Source: Orientallactaga sibirica (Eukaryota > Chordata > Mammalia > Rodentia > Dipodidae). From it: DNA of 64,000 nt. The stretch spans positions 10,451,001 through 10,515,000 of the forward strand of contig JAEOAD010000699.1 of the NCBI GenBank assembly GCA_036365145.1, written 5' to 3'. Shown one piece after another: positions 42,499 to 54,062 of the stretch (position 1 is the first letter of the stretch; every line of letters starts with the position of its first letter). Below the pieces are notes generated by a model. It was given only the letters and a program-made list of their open reading frames with translations, did not search any database and was not told where the DNA came from. The translations under genes and the position numbers were made by a program.

Positions 42499-43920
42499 AT
42501 CATACTCAGCAAACACATGCAATCACAGAACGACAAATGCCACATGTAATCACTCATCTGTGCTTCCTAACCTGGATTAGCCTGAGTTGCTGGCATACCA
42601 GATAGGCAACTTGAGGCTCAGACAATAGGGACCGAAGGGTGTGGGGGGGGGGGGGAGGAGGAAATAAACACAAAACTAAACTCAAAATGAACTGGTACCA
42701 TAGACACCTTTTTCCTTGAAAGTAAGACTGAAAGATCTAACGCTTAACAGGAGTCTAGGGGGAGTGCCTGAAAGAAGGGCCCTGGAGAAGGTGGGATGAA
42801 ACCTAACCTTAAAAAACTTTGGCCCTGACCTATAACTCACAGTACCAGAAATAGGAGCTATGCACATTGAGCTGTTGATTGGAGAGATCTACAACATCCC
42901 CCAAACAAGATAGGCTTCGGTCAAAGCACTTGATTACCCACCTAAAGTAAAAAGGTAAGACACCATGTGCTGATGGCACAGAACATGGAGAGACCTGGCT
43001 AGAATCCAAAGAGAGCTGATCCCCAGACAGTTAGCCCATCTAGTGCTGGAAAGTACTACATGAACTACTGGGGGAAAGTGGCCAACAATGGTGTGAGTAA
43101 GCAGGGGTCTAAGCTACTCAAAAGCAACCAGCCTGACAAGAAGTACACACCAGTGCAATGGTGGCACACAGCCTTGGTGGGTAACCAATGGCTTTCTGAT
43201 TGGCTAAGAGATTTGCTTAGTGGAAAAGAACCAATACCTGCAATTGGGACCCAGGTCTGAAACCCCTGGAGACAAAGATTATGCAATCCATTGTCAAGCT
43301 GCCACTAGTCTTTGGCTAAAATAGGGGCTACATCCATCCAACTCTCCTTAAATTAATAACACTTATCCAATGTGACCTATGCTGAGTTTACACACTGTTG
43401 GAGAATCTTTTTTTTCTTTTTCAGAAGATAATAAGACCCAAGGAGATAAACCACCCCTCCCATCTCAGTCAAGGCCCAGGTGAAATCACAGAGGAAGTGG
43501 GGAGATGAGAAAGAGTGCGGCTTCCATGGGGAGCCTGATAATCAGCACCAGGGTGAAGGAGACAGACCCTAAGGATACTCAGCATATACCAAAGCAGAAA
43601 TCCAGAAGCTCCTGAGAGCTCATCACTGAAGTAGACTTAAAACACACCCACCAAGGCTCAGGGAATTTTGCAGAAGAGGGGCTGGAAAGATTGTAAAAGC
43701 CACAAGTTGGGATGTCATATCCAGAGGCATTGCCTCCCCCAAATAAGTGGCTGCTACTCTCACAACAAATGACCCACAGCCCCATGGCAAATACCTGCAA
43801 CCCTGCTGAAGGGGCCTCCTGCAGAATGGGGGCAGAGAGGAGGGAAAGATGGTACCAACACATGTATGTTCTTAATAAAAATAAAATAAAATAAAATAAA
43901 ATAAAATAAAATAAAATAAA

Positions 43921-44223
43921 GACTGGGACCTAGGGAGAGGACTCGGTAAGTTCTCGCCACACAAATGTGAGGAACTGAACTTGGATCTCTAGCCCCACTC
44001 CCGCCCCCCCCCCTGCACAAAATAGACACAGTGCACACCTGTAATTCCAGAGGTGGAGAGACAGAGATATGAGAATCCTGGGGGCTTGCTGGCTATCTAG
44101 TCTAGCCAAACTGGTGAAAATTTGGGTTTAATGGGAGATCCTGTCTCAAAAAATAAGGTGAAGAACAATTAAGGAAGGCAACATCAACCTCTGGCTTACA
44201 CACACACACACACACACACACTA
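43921..44223 (+). mobile_element. B4-like SINE
   Basis: Directly after the L1 A-rich tail: tRNA-like head ('gagaggactcggtaagttct'), B1-like middle, 'gatcctgtctcaaaaaataa' and (CA)n tail at about 44201-44221. Confidence 0.7.
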
Positions 44224-44439
44224 AAAGGACAATGACTCTAATAGGTTAAAGGAACAAATACATATTATAACTAGTAGTTCAGGGATAGGTGCAATAGTAT
44301 AGTTTCTGGATTGCCACCTCTACTCCAGTGCATGTATATATAAGTGTAAAGTGCCTGCAAACTATGCTTAATGCTATTGTTGCTATTAAAAAAGATACCT
44401 GAAACAAAATGATGGATTTAAGGTGTGAAAATACAAAAA

Positions 44440-44618
44440 CAAGGAACTGAGGAGATGGCTCAGTGGCTAAAGGTACTTGCTTACAAAGTTGGCTGGCCTG
44501 GGTTCAATCTCCAGCTACCTATCTGAAGCTGGATAGGTATTTTTTTGTAAGAGCTAGAGATCTTGGTATGTTTATAGGCTTAAAAACACATGCACACATG
44601 TGTGCACACACACCATGT

Positions 44619-44669
<51 letters not shown>

Positions 44670-44720
44670 CATATATATATATATATGTATATGTATGTAT
44701 GTATTTGGTTTTTCAAGGCA
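44440..44720 (+). mobile_element. B4/ID-headed SINE with (CA)n(TA)n
   Basis: 'gaggagatggctcagtggct', 'cctgggttcaatctccagc', then (CA)n at 44619-44639 and (TA)n to about 44700. Confidence 0.7.
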
Positions 44721-44848
44721 TGGTCTAGCATTTCAGATTTTGGATTTTTGGGTTAAAGAAACTCAACCTGTATAGGAAAATGACATTTTTGGTAAGGAAT
44801 TAATCTAAAATATTTAGCAGTGAGGATTCATGATGTTTGTAATTTTCT

Positions 44849-45031
44849 TTTTTAATACATTATTTATTTATTTGCAAGGAGAGAGGGAATGGGTGCATCA
44901 GGACCTCTAGCCACTGCAAACAAACTGTGGATGCATGTGCCATTTTGTGTATCTGGCTTTATGTGGGTACTGGGGAATTGAACCAGGGTTGTTGGGCTTA
45001 TGCCTTAACCTCTGAGCTATTTCTCCAGCTA
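44849..45031 (-). mobile_element. Dip SINE
   Basis: Reverse copy with a shortened head region ('ggcttatgccttaacctctg'), ending 'ctatttctccagct'. Confidence 0.92.
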
Positions 45032-45060
45032 GGTAACAACTATCCAAACTCCCCCCGCCC

Positions 45061-45203
45061 ATTTTTTGAAGTAGGGTCTCACTTTAGCCCAGGCTGACCT
45101 AGAATTCACTATGTAGTCTCAGGCTGGCCTCAAACTCATGACAATCCTCTTATCTCTTCCTCCTGAGTGCTGGGATTAAAGGCCTGTGCCACCATGCCTG
45201 GCA
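45061..45203 (-). mobile_element. B1 SINE
   Basis: Reverse B1 'gaagtagggtctcactttag' to 'gccaccatgcctggc'. Confidence 0.93.
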
Positions 45204-45204
45204 T

Positions 45205-46210
45205 GAATAAATTTTTTTAAAAAGAAAATATAGAAATAAAGAGAACAAATATTGGTGAGAATAAACAGGGTGTACCTCAGAGTGAACATGTCCACTTCTA
45301 TTTGATCCCATTAATGATACACTGGGGATTTTTACATTATGTTTAAACTTATAAGGACAAAGAACTACAAAACCTTAGAAGACAGAAATAGAAATACTTA
45401 AACATGTAATTGCTAAATTATACAATATCCAGAAAAGGCTAATACTTGTTTGGTGGTAGGGGAAGTAGGCAGTTGTACAGGCTGCAGAATGTGATGCATC
45501 ACTCTGAATACACAGGAGGGTTGATGTGAGACTAACCACAGAGTATGATGGGAAAGCCCAGATATGATTCAGTTGAGGGCTAATTATACCTCCACAGAAC
45601 ACTTGAGAGAAAAGTGTCTAGAGAGACACAGGGCTCAGGGCTTGGAGAGAAGTGAGGGACCAACCTGAATACAGCTTAATTAAGGAAATATTACATGATA
45701 AGAAGTATAATACATCTGTTCCCCTTCCTGCTCTTGGGTCCAAGAATTCTGGTAGTAAGTACGATTACTCCCAGCCAATAAAGATGGACTCCCTTCTGGT
45801 TTTTGACTGGCTTAAGGAAAAAAAAACTTCAAATATTTATGGTTGGGATTCCCCAAGCACACTGCCCAGCTAGATCTGATTACAGTATGCTCACTGGGAA
45901 ATGTGCTGCATTTCTGTAGAGAGAGCCTCACATAAGGGTTTTCCCCTACAATGTGCTTTAGGGGATTCATTTTTAATGATGAAATGTCATCTAAGAGTCA
46001 ACAGAGAGCTCAGAAAGGCCCTTATATAAAGGCAGAAATCAAAACTAAAAAGTAATAAAGAGAAAATGAAATTTGCACTAAGACCAATCAATGTACACAA
46101 TAAACTTCCAAAGCAAATAAAAATAATGTTTTCAAAAAGGTAAAAGAACATTTTATATATATAAAATCTATGATCAGAAGACTCTAAAACAAAGAAACAT
46201 TCCAAATTTG
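45205..46210. other. Unique sequence, nothing recognised
   Basis: About 1 kb, AT-rich, with no repeat I can name. ORFs of about 75 codons on both strands have no known domain. Confidence 0.4.
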
Positions 46211-46290
46211 TCATTGGGATTGGATAGATAGCTCAGTGTTAGAGCATTTGTCTAGCATGTGTGAGGCTGAGGAAAAGAAAAAAAAATGCC
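46211..46290 (+). mobile_element. ID SINE
   Basis: 'gatagatagctcagtgttag', 'agcatttgtctagcatgtgt' and an A-rich tail match the ID element head. Confidence 0.65.
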
Positions 46291-48786
46291 TTTGAATTAA
46301 AACTATAATAGTATATATGAGAGATTCAATGCGATAAGAAAATTGAGGAAAAACCTGAAAAATTTCAATGAAAATAGACAGAAAAATCTCTCAAGAAAGA
46401 GGATGAAAATAAGCTTAAAACAATAAAGGAACCATCTATCTATTTAGCATATTCCCAAGAAATAGTGTTTCAGAGAGAACAAAGAAAAAATTAACAAATC
46501 AACAATTGAAGTGATCTCCCAGACATAAACAACTCCAGTTTCCAAACAAGAAGAAATAATAATCAACCTCACCATCCAGGCTACAACTAGTGCCAAGTAA
46601 CCAACTAATGCATGTAAGAAATCCATGAGACGATGCATGGATGATTCCCGATACACAAGTCCACAGAGTCTTTCAAACTATCTCTCCAACAAAGAATAGG
46701 AAAAAGACATAAGACATATGTAGCAAGGCCACTCTCAAGTTGCCTATCCAGAGAAGCTTGGATTATGTGCACCAAAACAAGGGAGTAAACCAAGAAAAAA
46801 AAAATGGAGCCAACTGCTGAGTCCAACAGAAGAGTGATCAAGGGCACACTAGGATGAGGGTAAGGAGAGTTCCAGAAGGACAGCCATGTAGGGGCCTTGA
46901 GATCAACCCATGGCAAGAAAGCAGAGTCTCTGTGTACTGAGGAGACATTTACTCCTGGTGGGCAGCTGGGGATAATTATTTAACACAAGAACAGGGGAGG
47001 GGGGAATTTATTGGCTGTTAGAAAACTAGAAGTTTGCAGTATAAGGTGGCTTAGCTTTGAGTCATATGTTCATAGATATAATAAAAAATGTTAAATACTG
47101 ATAAAAACAAAACTATTCCAGAGGAGTGAATAATGGAATTGAGAATTAGATAGAGTCATAAAAAAGAGCTAAATAATATTATTTCCATTAGGAAACAGAT
47201 CAATTATAAAATGAAAAATCAAAAGAGAACAGTGAAAAGATTATTTAGCATTACAGAAGCAAATATCAGAAGAAACAATGAAGTAAGTGGGAAAGAAAAT
47301 CAAGGATGGAAGGAATGAGGCAAAAAGATTTTGTTTTAATTCATAAGATTCTATGATTTTTAAAAGCCATGTACTCAAATGAGTTAAAATTTATTCAGAT
47401 TAAAAAATGCAAGGACAGTATGGCAATATTAATATCAGTTAAAATAACACTTAAGTTAAAAGTATTAGAATGAGAAAAGATATTTTGTAATGGTAAAAAT
47501 TATTATCTGCCAACAAAATATATTGTCATGAACTCTGGTGCTCTTAATTATATAGCTTCAATACATATTCAAATATGCAAAAGTATTTACAATAAAAATT
47601 ATTGGATCATTTTACTTAAACCTTTCTTAAAATTTTAAAAATTAAACAAAACAGTAAATTAACTTGGTAAGCAGATGAACAATTTGAGTAATATACTACT
47701 AGAATATGTGCTTTTACCTATATAAATATTAACATGAACTTATGTACACATATACTCACATACATTATCTTCAAATGACCTTAGAACAAGATGCTATTAT
47801 ATAGGTCACATAGAAAATCTCAGTGTAGTTCAGAAAGAACAAATCATACACACATGGCCATACATTTTCTGGCCATGAAGACAGTAAAATTATAATTAAT
47901 AAATAGCAAAATGGTAACCAAAAGTAAATTAGCTTGTAAATTTGTTTAAATTTCTAATCTCTAGGATAAAGACAGAAACATGAATTGAAACTGTTAAGTC
48001 TTTTGAAATGTACAGTGAAGTAACATGACAAAAACAAAAGCTAAAATAACAATAAAATAACCCTTCAAAAGGATTTTATAAAATTAGTAAGAGGAAATAA
48101 TTGAAAAGAAAAAACATTAAACATATTTAATCAATATAACCAAAAACTGTTTTACAAGGTCTGGAGGGAGATAGTAGATAAGCATTTGGCAATTCCAAAC
48201 ATCTGAAAAAAGAAAGGTTTGTAAATAAATACAATTAAGATTAAGAAAAGGGACAAAATACAAATTCATATAAATTTAAACATCTAGGTGAAACATATAT
48301 TCTAGGACAATATAAGTTATGAAAAGTGGCCTTTTAAAAAATACAATATACCTTACGTAGATTTTAAAATGTATTGTGAAACACGTATGTGCTGTGTTTA
48401 GTATACAATGCAGGGGCATTACCTACACTCACATTGTTGAGCAATCATCTCTACTGTTTCCCAATCTTTTCCATCATCTCAAACAGAAATTCTGTAACTG
48501 TTAGGCCATACTGCCCCCGCCTTTCCTCTTCCTCCAGCCCCTGGTGGCCTCTAGTCTACTTTTTGCCTCTACAAATTTGCCTATTATGGATATTTCATGT
48601 ATGTTGAGTCATAAGGTTTGTTTTTCTGTGACTTGCTAATTTCAGTTATATGTCCTTAATTCATTCATACTATTAGAAATTCATTCCCTTTTATGAATTG
48701 GTGATATTCAGTTGTGTAGTCCCCACAGTTTGCTTTTCTACTCATCTGCGGGAGCATATTTATGTGCTTTCTATCTTTTTAAAAAT

Positions 48787-48937
48787 TTTTTTTGGTTTTT
48801 TGAGGTAGGGTGTCACTCTAGCCCAGGCTGACCTGGTATTCACTATGTAGTCTCAGGGTGGCCTCGAACTCACAGCGATCCTCCTACCTCTGCCTCCTGA
48901 ATGCTTGGATTAAAGGTGTGCGACACCACACCCAGCA
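48787..48937 (-). mobile_element. B1 SINE, unit 1 of a four-SINE block
   Basis: 'tgaggtagggtgtcactcta' to 'gcgacaccacacccagc', followed by 'aggaggattgc' and then a Dip. Confidence 0.93.
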
Positions 48938-48946
48938 GGAGGATTG

Positions 48947-49178
48947 CTTTTTTTAAAAAAATATTTTATTTATTTGTTAGACACAGAGAGAAAGATACAG
49001 AAATAGACAGGTAGAGAGAAAATGGGCGAGCCATGGCATCCAGCTACTGCAAATGAACTTCATTTGCGTGTGCCCCCTTGTGCATCTGGCTTAAATGGGT
49101 CCTGGAGAATCAAGCCTCAAACCGGGGTCATTAGGCTTCAAAGGCAAGCGTTTAACCGCTAAGCCATCTCTCCAGCCC
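48947..49178 (-). mobile_element. Dip SINE, unit 2 of the block
   Basis: Complete reverse Dip ending 'ctaagccatctctccagccc', with a small extra block 'caagcctcaaaccggggtca' in the tRNA-like part. Confidence 0.93.
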
Positions 49179-49185
49179 CCTGACC

Positions 49186-49268
49186 TTTTTTTTTTTGAGG
49201 TAGGGTCTCACTCTAGCCCAGGCTGACCTGGAACTCACTATGTAATCTCAGGGTGGCCTTGAACTCAT
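49186..49268 (-). mobile_element. B1 3' half, unit 3 of the block
   Basis: B1 reads from its tail to 'ccttgaactcatgg', then stops. The B1 5' half is missing and the Dip body follows at once. Confidence 0.9.
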
Positions 49269-49433
49269 GGCAGAGACAGAATGAGTGCTCCAGGGCCTCT
49301 AGCCACTGCAAATTAACTCCAGACACATTTACCACTTTGTGTATCTAGCTTATGTGGGTACTGGGGAATCAAACCTGGATTCTTAGGCTTCACAGGCAAA
49401 TGCCTTAACCACTAAGCCATCGCTCCAACTCCA
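49269..49433 (-). mobile_element. Dip without tail, unit 4 of the block
   Basis: Starts inside the GA tract ('agacagaatgagtgctccag') and runs to 'ctaagccatcgctccaactc'. The A-rich tail is missing at the junction with unit 3. Confidence 0.9.
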
Positions 49434-50169
49434 CTTTCTATCTTTTTGCTATTGCAAATATGGTTGATTTGAACACTGGAGCCAAAAGTGATTTTGAAAG
49501 AGGTAGAGAACAGAATAGAACAATTACCTCAGAAGAAAGCTAGGGAAAGATCTATCCTTACAAAGTTTTCATCCAAGTTATGAGCAACTTCTTCCAGATC
49601 TAGATGGCATAAAAGTTCCAGAGAAATAGAAAAAGATGTGAGTTTTAAAAAATCATTCTAGAAAGCTAATTTAACCCTGACTACACAATACTCAAAATAA
49701 ATAGGTCAAAAAGAAAAATATAAAGAAACATCACTTAAAAACATAGATGCAAAAATCCTAAAATGAGAATTCAAATAAAGTACTGGAAAATGGAATTTAT
49801 CTGTGTGTTTAAAGAGTAATTCAAATAAGATTGGCTGTTGTAGTTATTAACATTATTATGTTGGCTATTCACATGAGTTAAGCAAGAAAAGAAGCAAGAG
49901 AAAGATGCCAGGAACTAAAAGGAAAGTTTTTCATGGATTGTAGATGGTATCACAGTCTATCTAGAAAAAATCCCAGGGAATTTACAGAAAATTAAAACAG
50001 AAAGTTCAGTAAAATTACTGCTCACAGAAGAAAAACAAAAAAAAAAAACAGTAGTTTTCCTGTATGCTTGCATAACTAAATCTTTGAAGAATCAATGGGG
50101 AAAGTAAGCCTGTCGTGTTAGCAACAAATGTCATATAGCAAAATGACAAATATCAAAAAGCTTTCAGGA

Positions 50170-50345
50170 AAGTGGGGTATGGTGGCTCACACCTTTAGTG
50201 CCAGAATTTGGGAGGTAGAGGTAGGAGGATCTCTGTGAGTTCAAGGCCAGCCTGAGACTACACAATCAGTTCCAGGTCAGCCTGGGCTAGAGTGAGACCC
50301 TACCATAAACAAACAAACAAGCAAACAAACAAACAAACAAACAAA
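50170..50345 (+). mobile_element. B1 SINE with (CAAA)n tail and TSD
   Basis: Flanked by aaaagctttcaggaaag and aaaaactttcagtaag. Tail (CAAA)n at 50309-50349. Confidence 0.93.
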
Positions 50346-50861
50346 CAAAAACTTTCAGTAAGTCCAAGAATAAATGTTAAAATAATTGAGCAACAAATAT
50401 TTCTCCTTAAGCAAGAGATCCAATGTTTTAAAAAGTGTCAATTATCTCATTAGCCTGTAAACTCCAATGCAAGTTTCAATTGGGAAATAGTGTAAAATTG
50501 GCAGGCGGATTCTAAAGTGCATCAGGAAGAGGAAACTAACAAGAACAGACCAAATACTGAAAAATAAGGATAATGAGAGAGGAATTGCCTTGCTAGATTG
50601 CAAAACAAGCTGCAAGGCTATGCAATTAAAGCAGTATGATGGTCATGCTGGGAGAAATAAACAAAAAAGATCACTTATATGGGGGGAATTGATTACATGA
50701 CCCAAAAGCCATTTCAAATTAGTGGAGAGAAATGATAGGACATCTTCATGCACTGGGGAAAATAAACTTAGATCACTACCTCACATCACATAGATCAGTA
50801 GATTTCAGATCAATTTAAAAAATGTTTTCAAATAAACACTTCTGAATTTAGGAGAAAACAG

Positions 50862-51180
50862 TTAAGACGGTTTGCATCACCTTACTGTGAGCACAGATTT
50901 CCCAAGCAATCCAACACGCCAGACTTGTTCTGCGAGGCCAGACAGCTGTCCATGGCAAGGACAAATCCCAGCCTGAGGAGAGTCCCCAGGGCACTCCCTG
51001 CCTTGTGTGAGAGCCTGCTGGAAGAGTGAGCATTCAGGATGCACAGCTGTGTGTACTCACAGAGTCACTTCGAAGCCCTGTTTCACCAGCCTGGAAGCCC
51101 CCCCTACGGCTCTCACATGTACTGTTTCACGCTACAGCACAGTGGAAACAAGTACAACCCAATTCTGCTTAAGCTTTTGG
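50862..51180. other. GC-richer unassigned block
   Basis: Richer in G+C and CpG than its surroundings. The forward frame from 'gcattcaggatgcacagctg' stays open for about 50 codons (HSCVYSQSHFEALF, then PPYGSHMYCF) without a repeat match. I cannot identify it. It could be a pseudogene scrap, an exon remnant or chance. Confidence 0.3.
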
Positions 51181-51182
51181 GT

Positions 51183-51316
51183 TTTTAAAAATTTTTATTG
51201 ACAATCCTCATACATATATACAATATACTAAGATCACAAATCTTCTCCTACCACCTTCCATTTTTCCCTTTCCTGTGCCCCCTTCCACTGTATCCCTTTT
51301 TCTTCCCAACTAGTCA

Positions 51317-51356
<40 letters not shown>

Positions 51357-51652
51357 TCTGCTATTATGCAGGTCTCATGTAGGTAGTGTCAGCCACTGTG
51401 AGATCATGAATACCATGGCCACTTTGTGTCTGGAAGACAGTATTGCAAAGTACTCCTCTCCATCCTTTGGCTCCGACAGTTTTCCCATCATCTCTTCTTC
51501 AATGGTCCCTAAGCCTTGGAGGATGTGACAGAGATGTCTCACTTTGTGCTGAACATTCCACTGTCTCTTCTCATCACTTTGATGAGTTTTGAGCCACCTC
51601 AGGGGTTACCACCATCTGAAAAGATAAGCTTCTCTAACCAAAATTGAGAGTA
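51183..51652 (-). mobile_element. L1 3' UTR fragment, type A
   Basis: 'tttttattgacaatcctcat', T35 at 51319-51353, then 'gtcagccactgtgagatcat' and 'taccaccatctgaaaagata'. Probable TSD: ctgcttaagcttttgg and ctgcttggattttgg. Confidence 0.85.
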
Positions 51653-51857
51653 CCTGCTTGGATTTTGGATCTCATTCCTGAGCTGATGACGCTGATATAT
51701 GAGACCCCACAATATCATCACAAATTCCCCCATTAAAGGGAGGGCACACGAAACTGGTGAGTTGGATTCTATAACATACTGGACTTCTGTGGGAGCTTTA
51801 ATTTGATTCATTCAAAGATGTTCATTAAAAAAAAAAATAGTGGTGCCTAGCATCTCA
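51653..51857. other. Unassigned sequence between L1 copies
   Basis: If the type A L1 fragment is removed, this joins the block at 50862-51180. Contains an A11 run at 51826-51838. Nothing recognised. Confidence 0.35.
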
Positions 51858-53294
51858 TATAACCAGTGCTGCCCAGTAGAACTTTCTTTCTCTTTCCTTT
51901 TAGATATTTTTTAATTAGTTATGTAGATAGTGTGTATACAGTCTTGATGGTACCATCGTTAGCCTCCTCCCTGTCTTCCCCACTCCAAAGGGACTCTCCT
52001 CATTGGGGAATGTGGGTTGTGCATTGTGGGGGTAGCCATAAGTTATGGGGAAGAGGCAATGTCTCTGTGCATAATGTCCCAACTTGTGGCTCTAAAAATC
52101 TTTCTGCCCCCTCTTCTGTGAATTTCCCTGAGCCATGTTGGGATCATTTTAGGTCAGTGATGAGGTCTAGGGAGCCTCTGTGTCTCTGGATATCTGGTTT
52201 GGTAGGAGTTGAGTGTTCTCTGTGTCTATCTCCTTCACCCTTGTGTTAGTACATGGTTCACTAGGAAAGCAGCACTCTTGTTCATTTCCCCCATTACTCT
52301 ATGGTTTCAGCTGCGGCCCTGGTGAAGTAAGATGGGCTGATTCTCTCCTCAGGTTCTGTGTCCATCTGAAAAAGAGAAGCAAATTCTCCAACAGAGAGAA
52401 GTCAGCACCACATAAATAGAATAACCATTCTTATTTTAGAGATAATTTCATAGGTGTAGGCTCTCTTGTAGCCAGCGATTGGTGGGAGCTTGATATTGGA
52501 GAGTGGGCTCATTTTTTGGATATGGTTCTGACTTATTTCCCAGTTCCAGCTATGGGTTCCATTCCACTGAGTGGATCTGTTAGCCAAATTAAGAGCAGTT
52601 GGTTACCCACCATGGCTTTGTGCCACTATTGCACTTGTGTGAGCATCATGTCGGGTTGTTTGCTGCTGAGAAGCTTAGATCATGTGTTGCTTGGACAGTT
52701 GGTCACTTTCCCCCAGTCACTCATGCAGCACCTTCTGGCACAAGACAAGATAACTGTCTGGGGACTGACTCTCTTCCAGATTTCAGCCAGGTCACTTCAT
52801 GTTCTATAGCAATAGCATATGGTGTCTTCAGCAGTAGTGTCTTACCATTAACCTTTGGTGGGTCATCAAGTACTCTGACGGAAGTCTGCTTCTTTTGGGA
52901 AACCTTGTATGTCTCTGTGATCAACAGCTCATTGTGGATATTAACCACATGCTGGCATTGGGAGTTACATGTCAGTGCCAAGAGAAAAGAAGGAAGAAAA
53001 AGATAGGTAATATGAAAGAGAATGAGAGAAGAGGGGGAGAGAGAGAGAGAGAGAGATGCAGAAGAATAAGGTTAGTCTTCATCATATCCTCTCCAGGGCC
53101 CCATGAATAAGGTGTTCTCTCTAAGAACCTGATGAAGGTTCAACCTTTTAGTCTGTCTTTCAGGATACAGGATTTTATGGTATCATTTCCATTTGGGTCC
53201 AGTTTTGTCTCCCCCCACACACCCTTATCTTCCCCTCCTGCCCCACCTTCCCTATTGACTGGTCCTCAAGATGCTTATTAGGTATGTCAGCATC

Positions 53295-53776
53295 TCAGGC
53301 ATATTCAGGATAGGAGCTGCAGATGAGTGAGACCATGTGATGAATACCTTTCTGTGATTGGGTGAGTTTGCTGAGAATGGTCTGTTCCAAGTTCGACCAT
53401 TTTTCTTCAAAAATTTTTGTGTCATTTTTCCTTACTGCTATGTAGAATTCCATCATGTAGATATACCACATCTTGGTTATCCATTCGTCTAATGATGGAT
53501 ATCTCAGTTGATTCCAGTTCTTGGATATTATGAAGCAGCTATAGACATGGTTGAGCAAATATCTCTGAACTGAGGCATGGAGCTTTTAGGGTAAATGCCC
53601 AGTAAGGGAATAACTGGATCTGTTGGTAACTCCATAGCCATCCTTTGTAGGAGTCTCCATATTGCTTTCCATAGTGGTTGTACCATCTTACATTCCCACC
53701 AACAGTGAATGTAGGTTCCTATTTCTCCACAACCTTGCCAGCATTTGCTCTCATTAGATTTTTTAATGTTTGCCAT
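53295..53776 (-). pseudogene. L1 ORF2 cysteine-rich C-terminus remnant
   Basis: The antisense reading 53528-53776 has NESKCWQGCGEIGTYIHCWW, the C-x3-C-x7-H-x-C cysteine-rich motif of L1 ORF2, then ELPTDPVIPLLGIYPKSS. The overlapping reading 53295-53558 carries DEWITKMWYIYMMEFYIAVRK. One frameshift lies between them near 53545. Confidence 0.93.
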
Positions 53777-53852
53777 CCTTCCTGGGGAAGGTGGAATCTC
53801 ATAGTTGTTTTAATTTGTATTTCCCTGATGATTAGGGATGGTGAACATTTTC

Positions 53853-53899
<47 letters not shown>

Positions 53900-54062
53900 T
53901 CCTTCCTTCCTTCCTTCCTTCCTTCCTTCCTTCCTTCCTTCCTTCCTTCCTTCCCCCTTTTTTTTTTTGGTTTTCTGAGGTAAGGTCTCACTCTAGCTCA
54001 GGCTGACCTGGAATTCACTATGTCGTCTCAGGGTGGCCTTGAACTCATGACAATCCTCCTAA
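53853..54062 (-). mobile_element. (CTTT)n(CCTT)n and truncated B1
   Basis: Pyrimidine repeats at 53853-53953 join a reverse B1 that stops at 'atgacaatcctcct'. The L1 resumes further along its sequence, so B1 insertion or later loss removed L1 bases here. Confidence 0.88.

Larger units (their letters stand above)
37040..43920 (+). mobile_element. L1 retrotransposon, sense, riddled with SINEs
   Basis: It starts in the ORF1-ORF2 spacer ('ctactgtacccagtgaaatt' block), runs through the endonuclease, RT and cysteine-rich parts of ORF2 to about 42510, then a type B 3' UTR and an (AAAATA)n tail at 43869-43920. ORF1 and the 5' UTR are absent. Seven SINEs interrupt it (37277, 37688, 37895, 39582, 40280, 40427, 41296), making up over 1 kb of its 6.9 kb. 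Confidence 0.95.
48375..49490 (-). mobile_element. Old LINE 3' end, antisense, inside the L1M
   Basis: 48389-48780 has 'ctcttcctccagcccctggt', 'tttgcctctacaaatttgcc' and 'ttctgtgacttgctaatttc', in the order of the antisense 3' end of L1M elements. It resumes at 49434 with 'ctttctatctttttgctatt' after a four-SINE block. Confidence 0.7.
46400..50860 (+). mobile_element. Very old L1 (L1M-type), sense, in pieces
   Basis: 46430-46600 resembles the ORF1-ORF2 spacer ('atctcccagacataaacaac'). 47390-48370 follows the endonuclease part ('agaaaagatattttgtaatg', 'catacattttctggccatga'). 49500-50860 follows the RT and later parts ('acatagatgcaaaaatccta', 'agaggaattgccttgctaga'). The coding frame is gone. 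Everything from 48375 to about 49490 is a later insertion, and a B1 sits at 50170. Confidence 0.65.

Noticed and set aside
53719..53991. Lys/Arg/Glu-rich ORFs on both strands
   Set aside because: Produced by (CTTT)n and (CCTT)n simple repeats. The same applies to 34275-34555 and 29373-29637.
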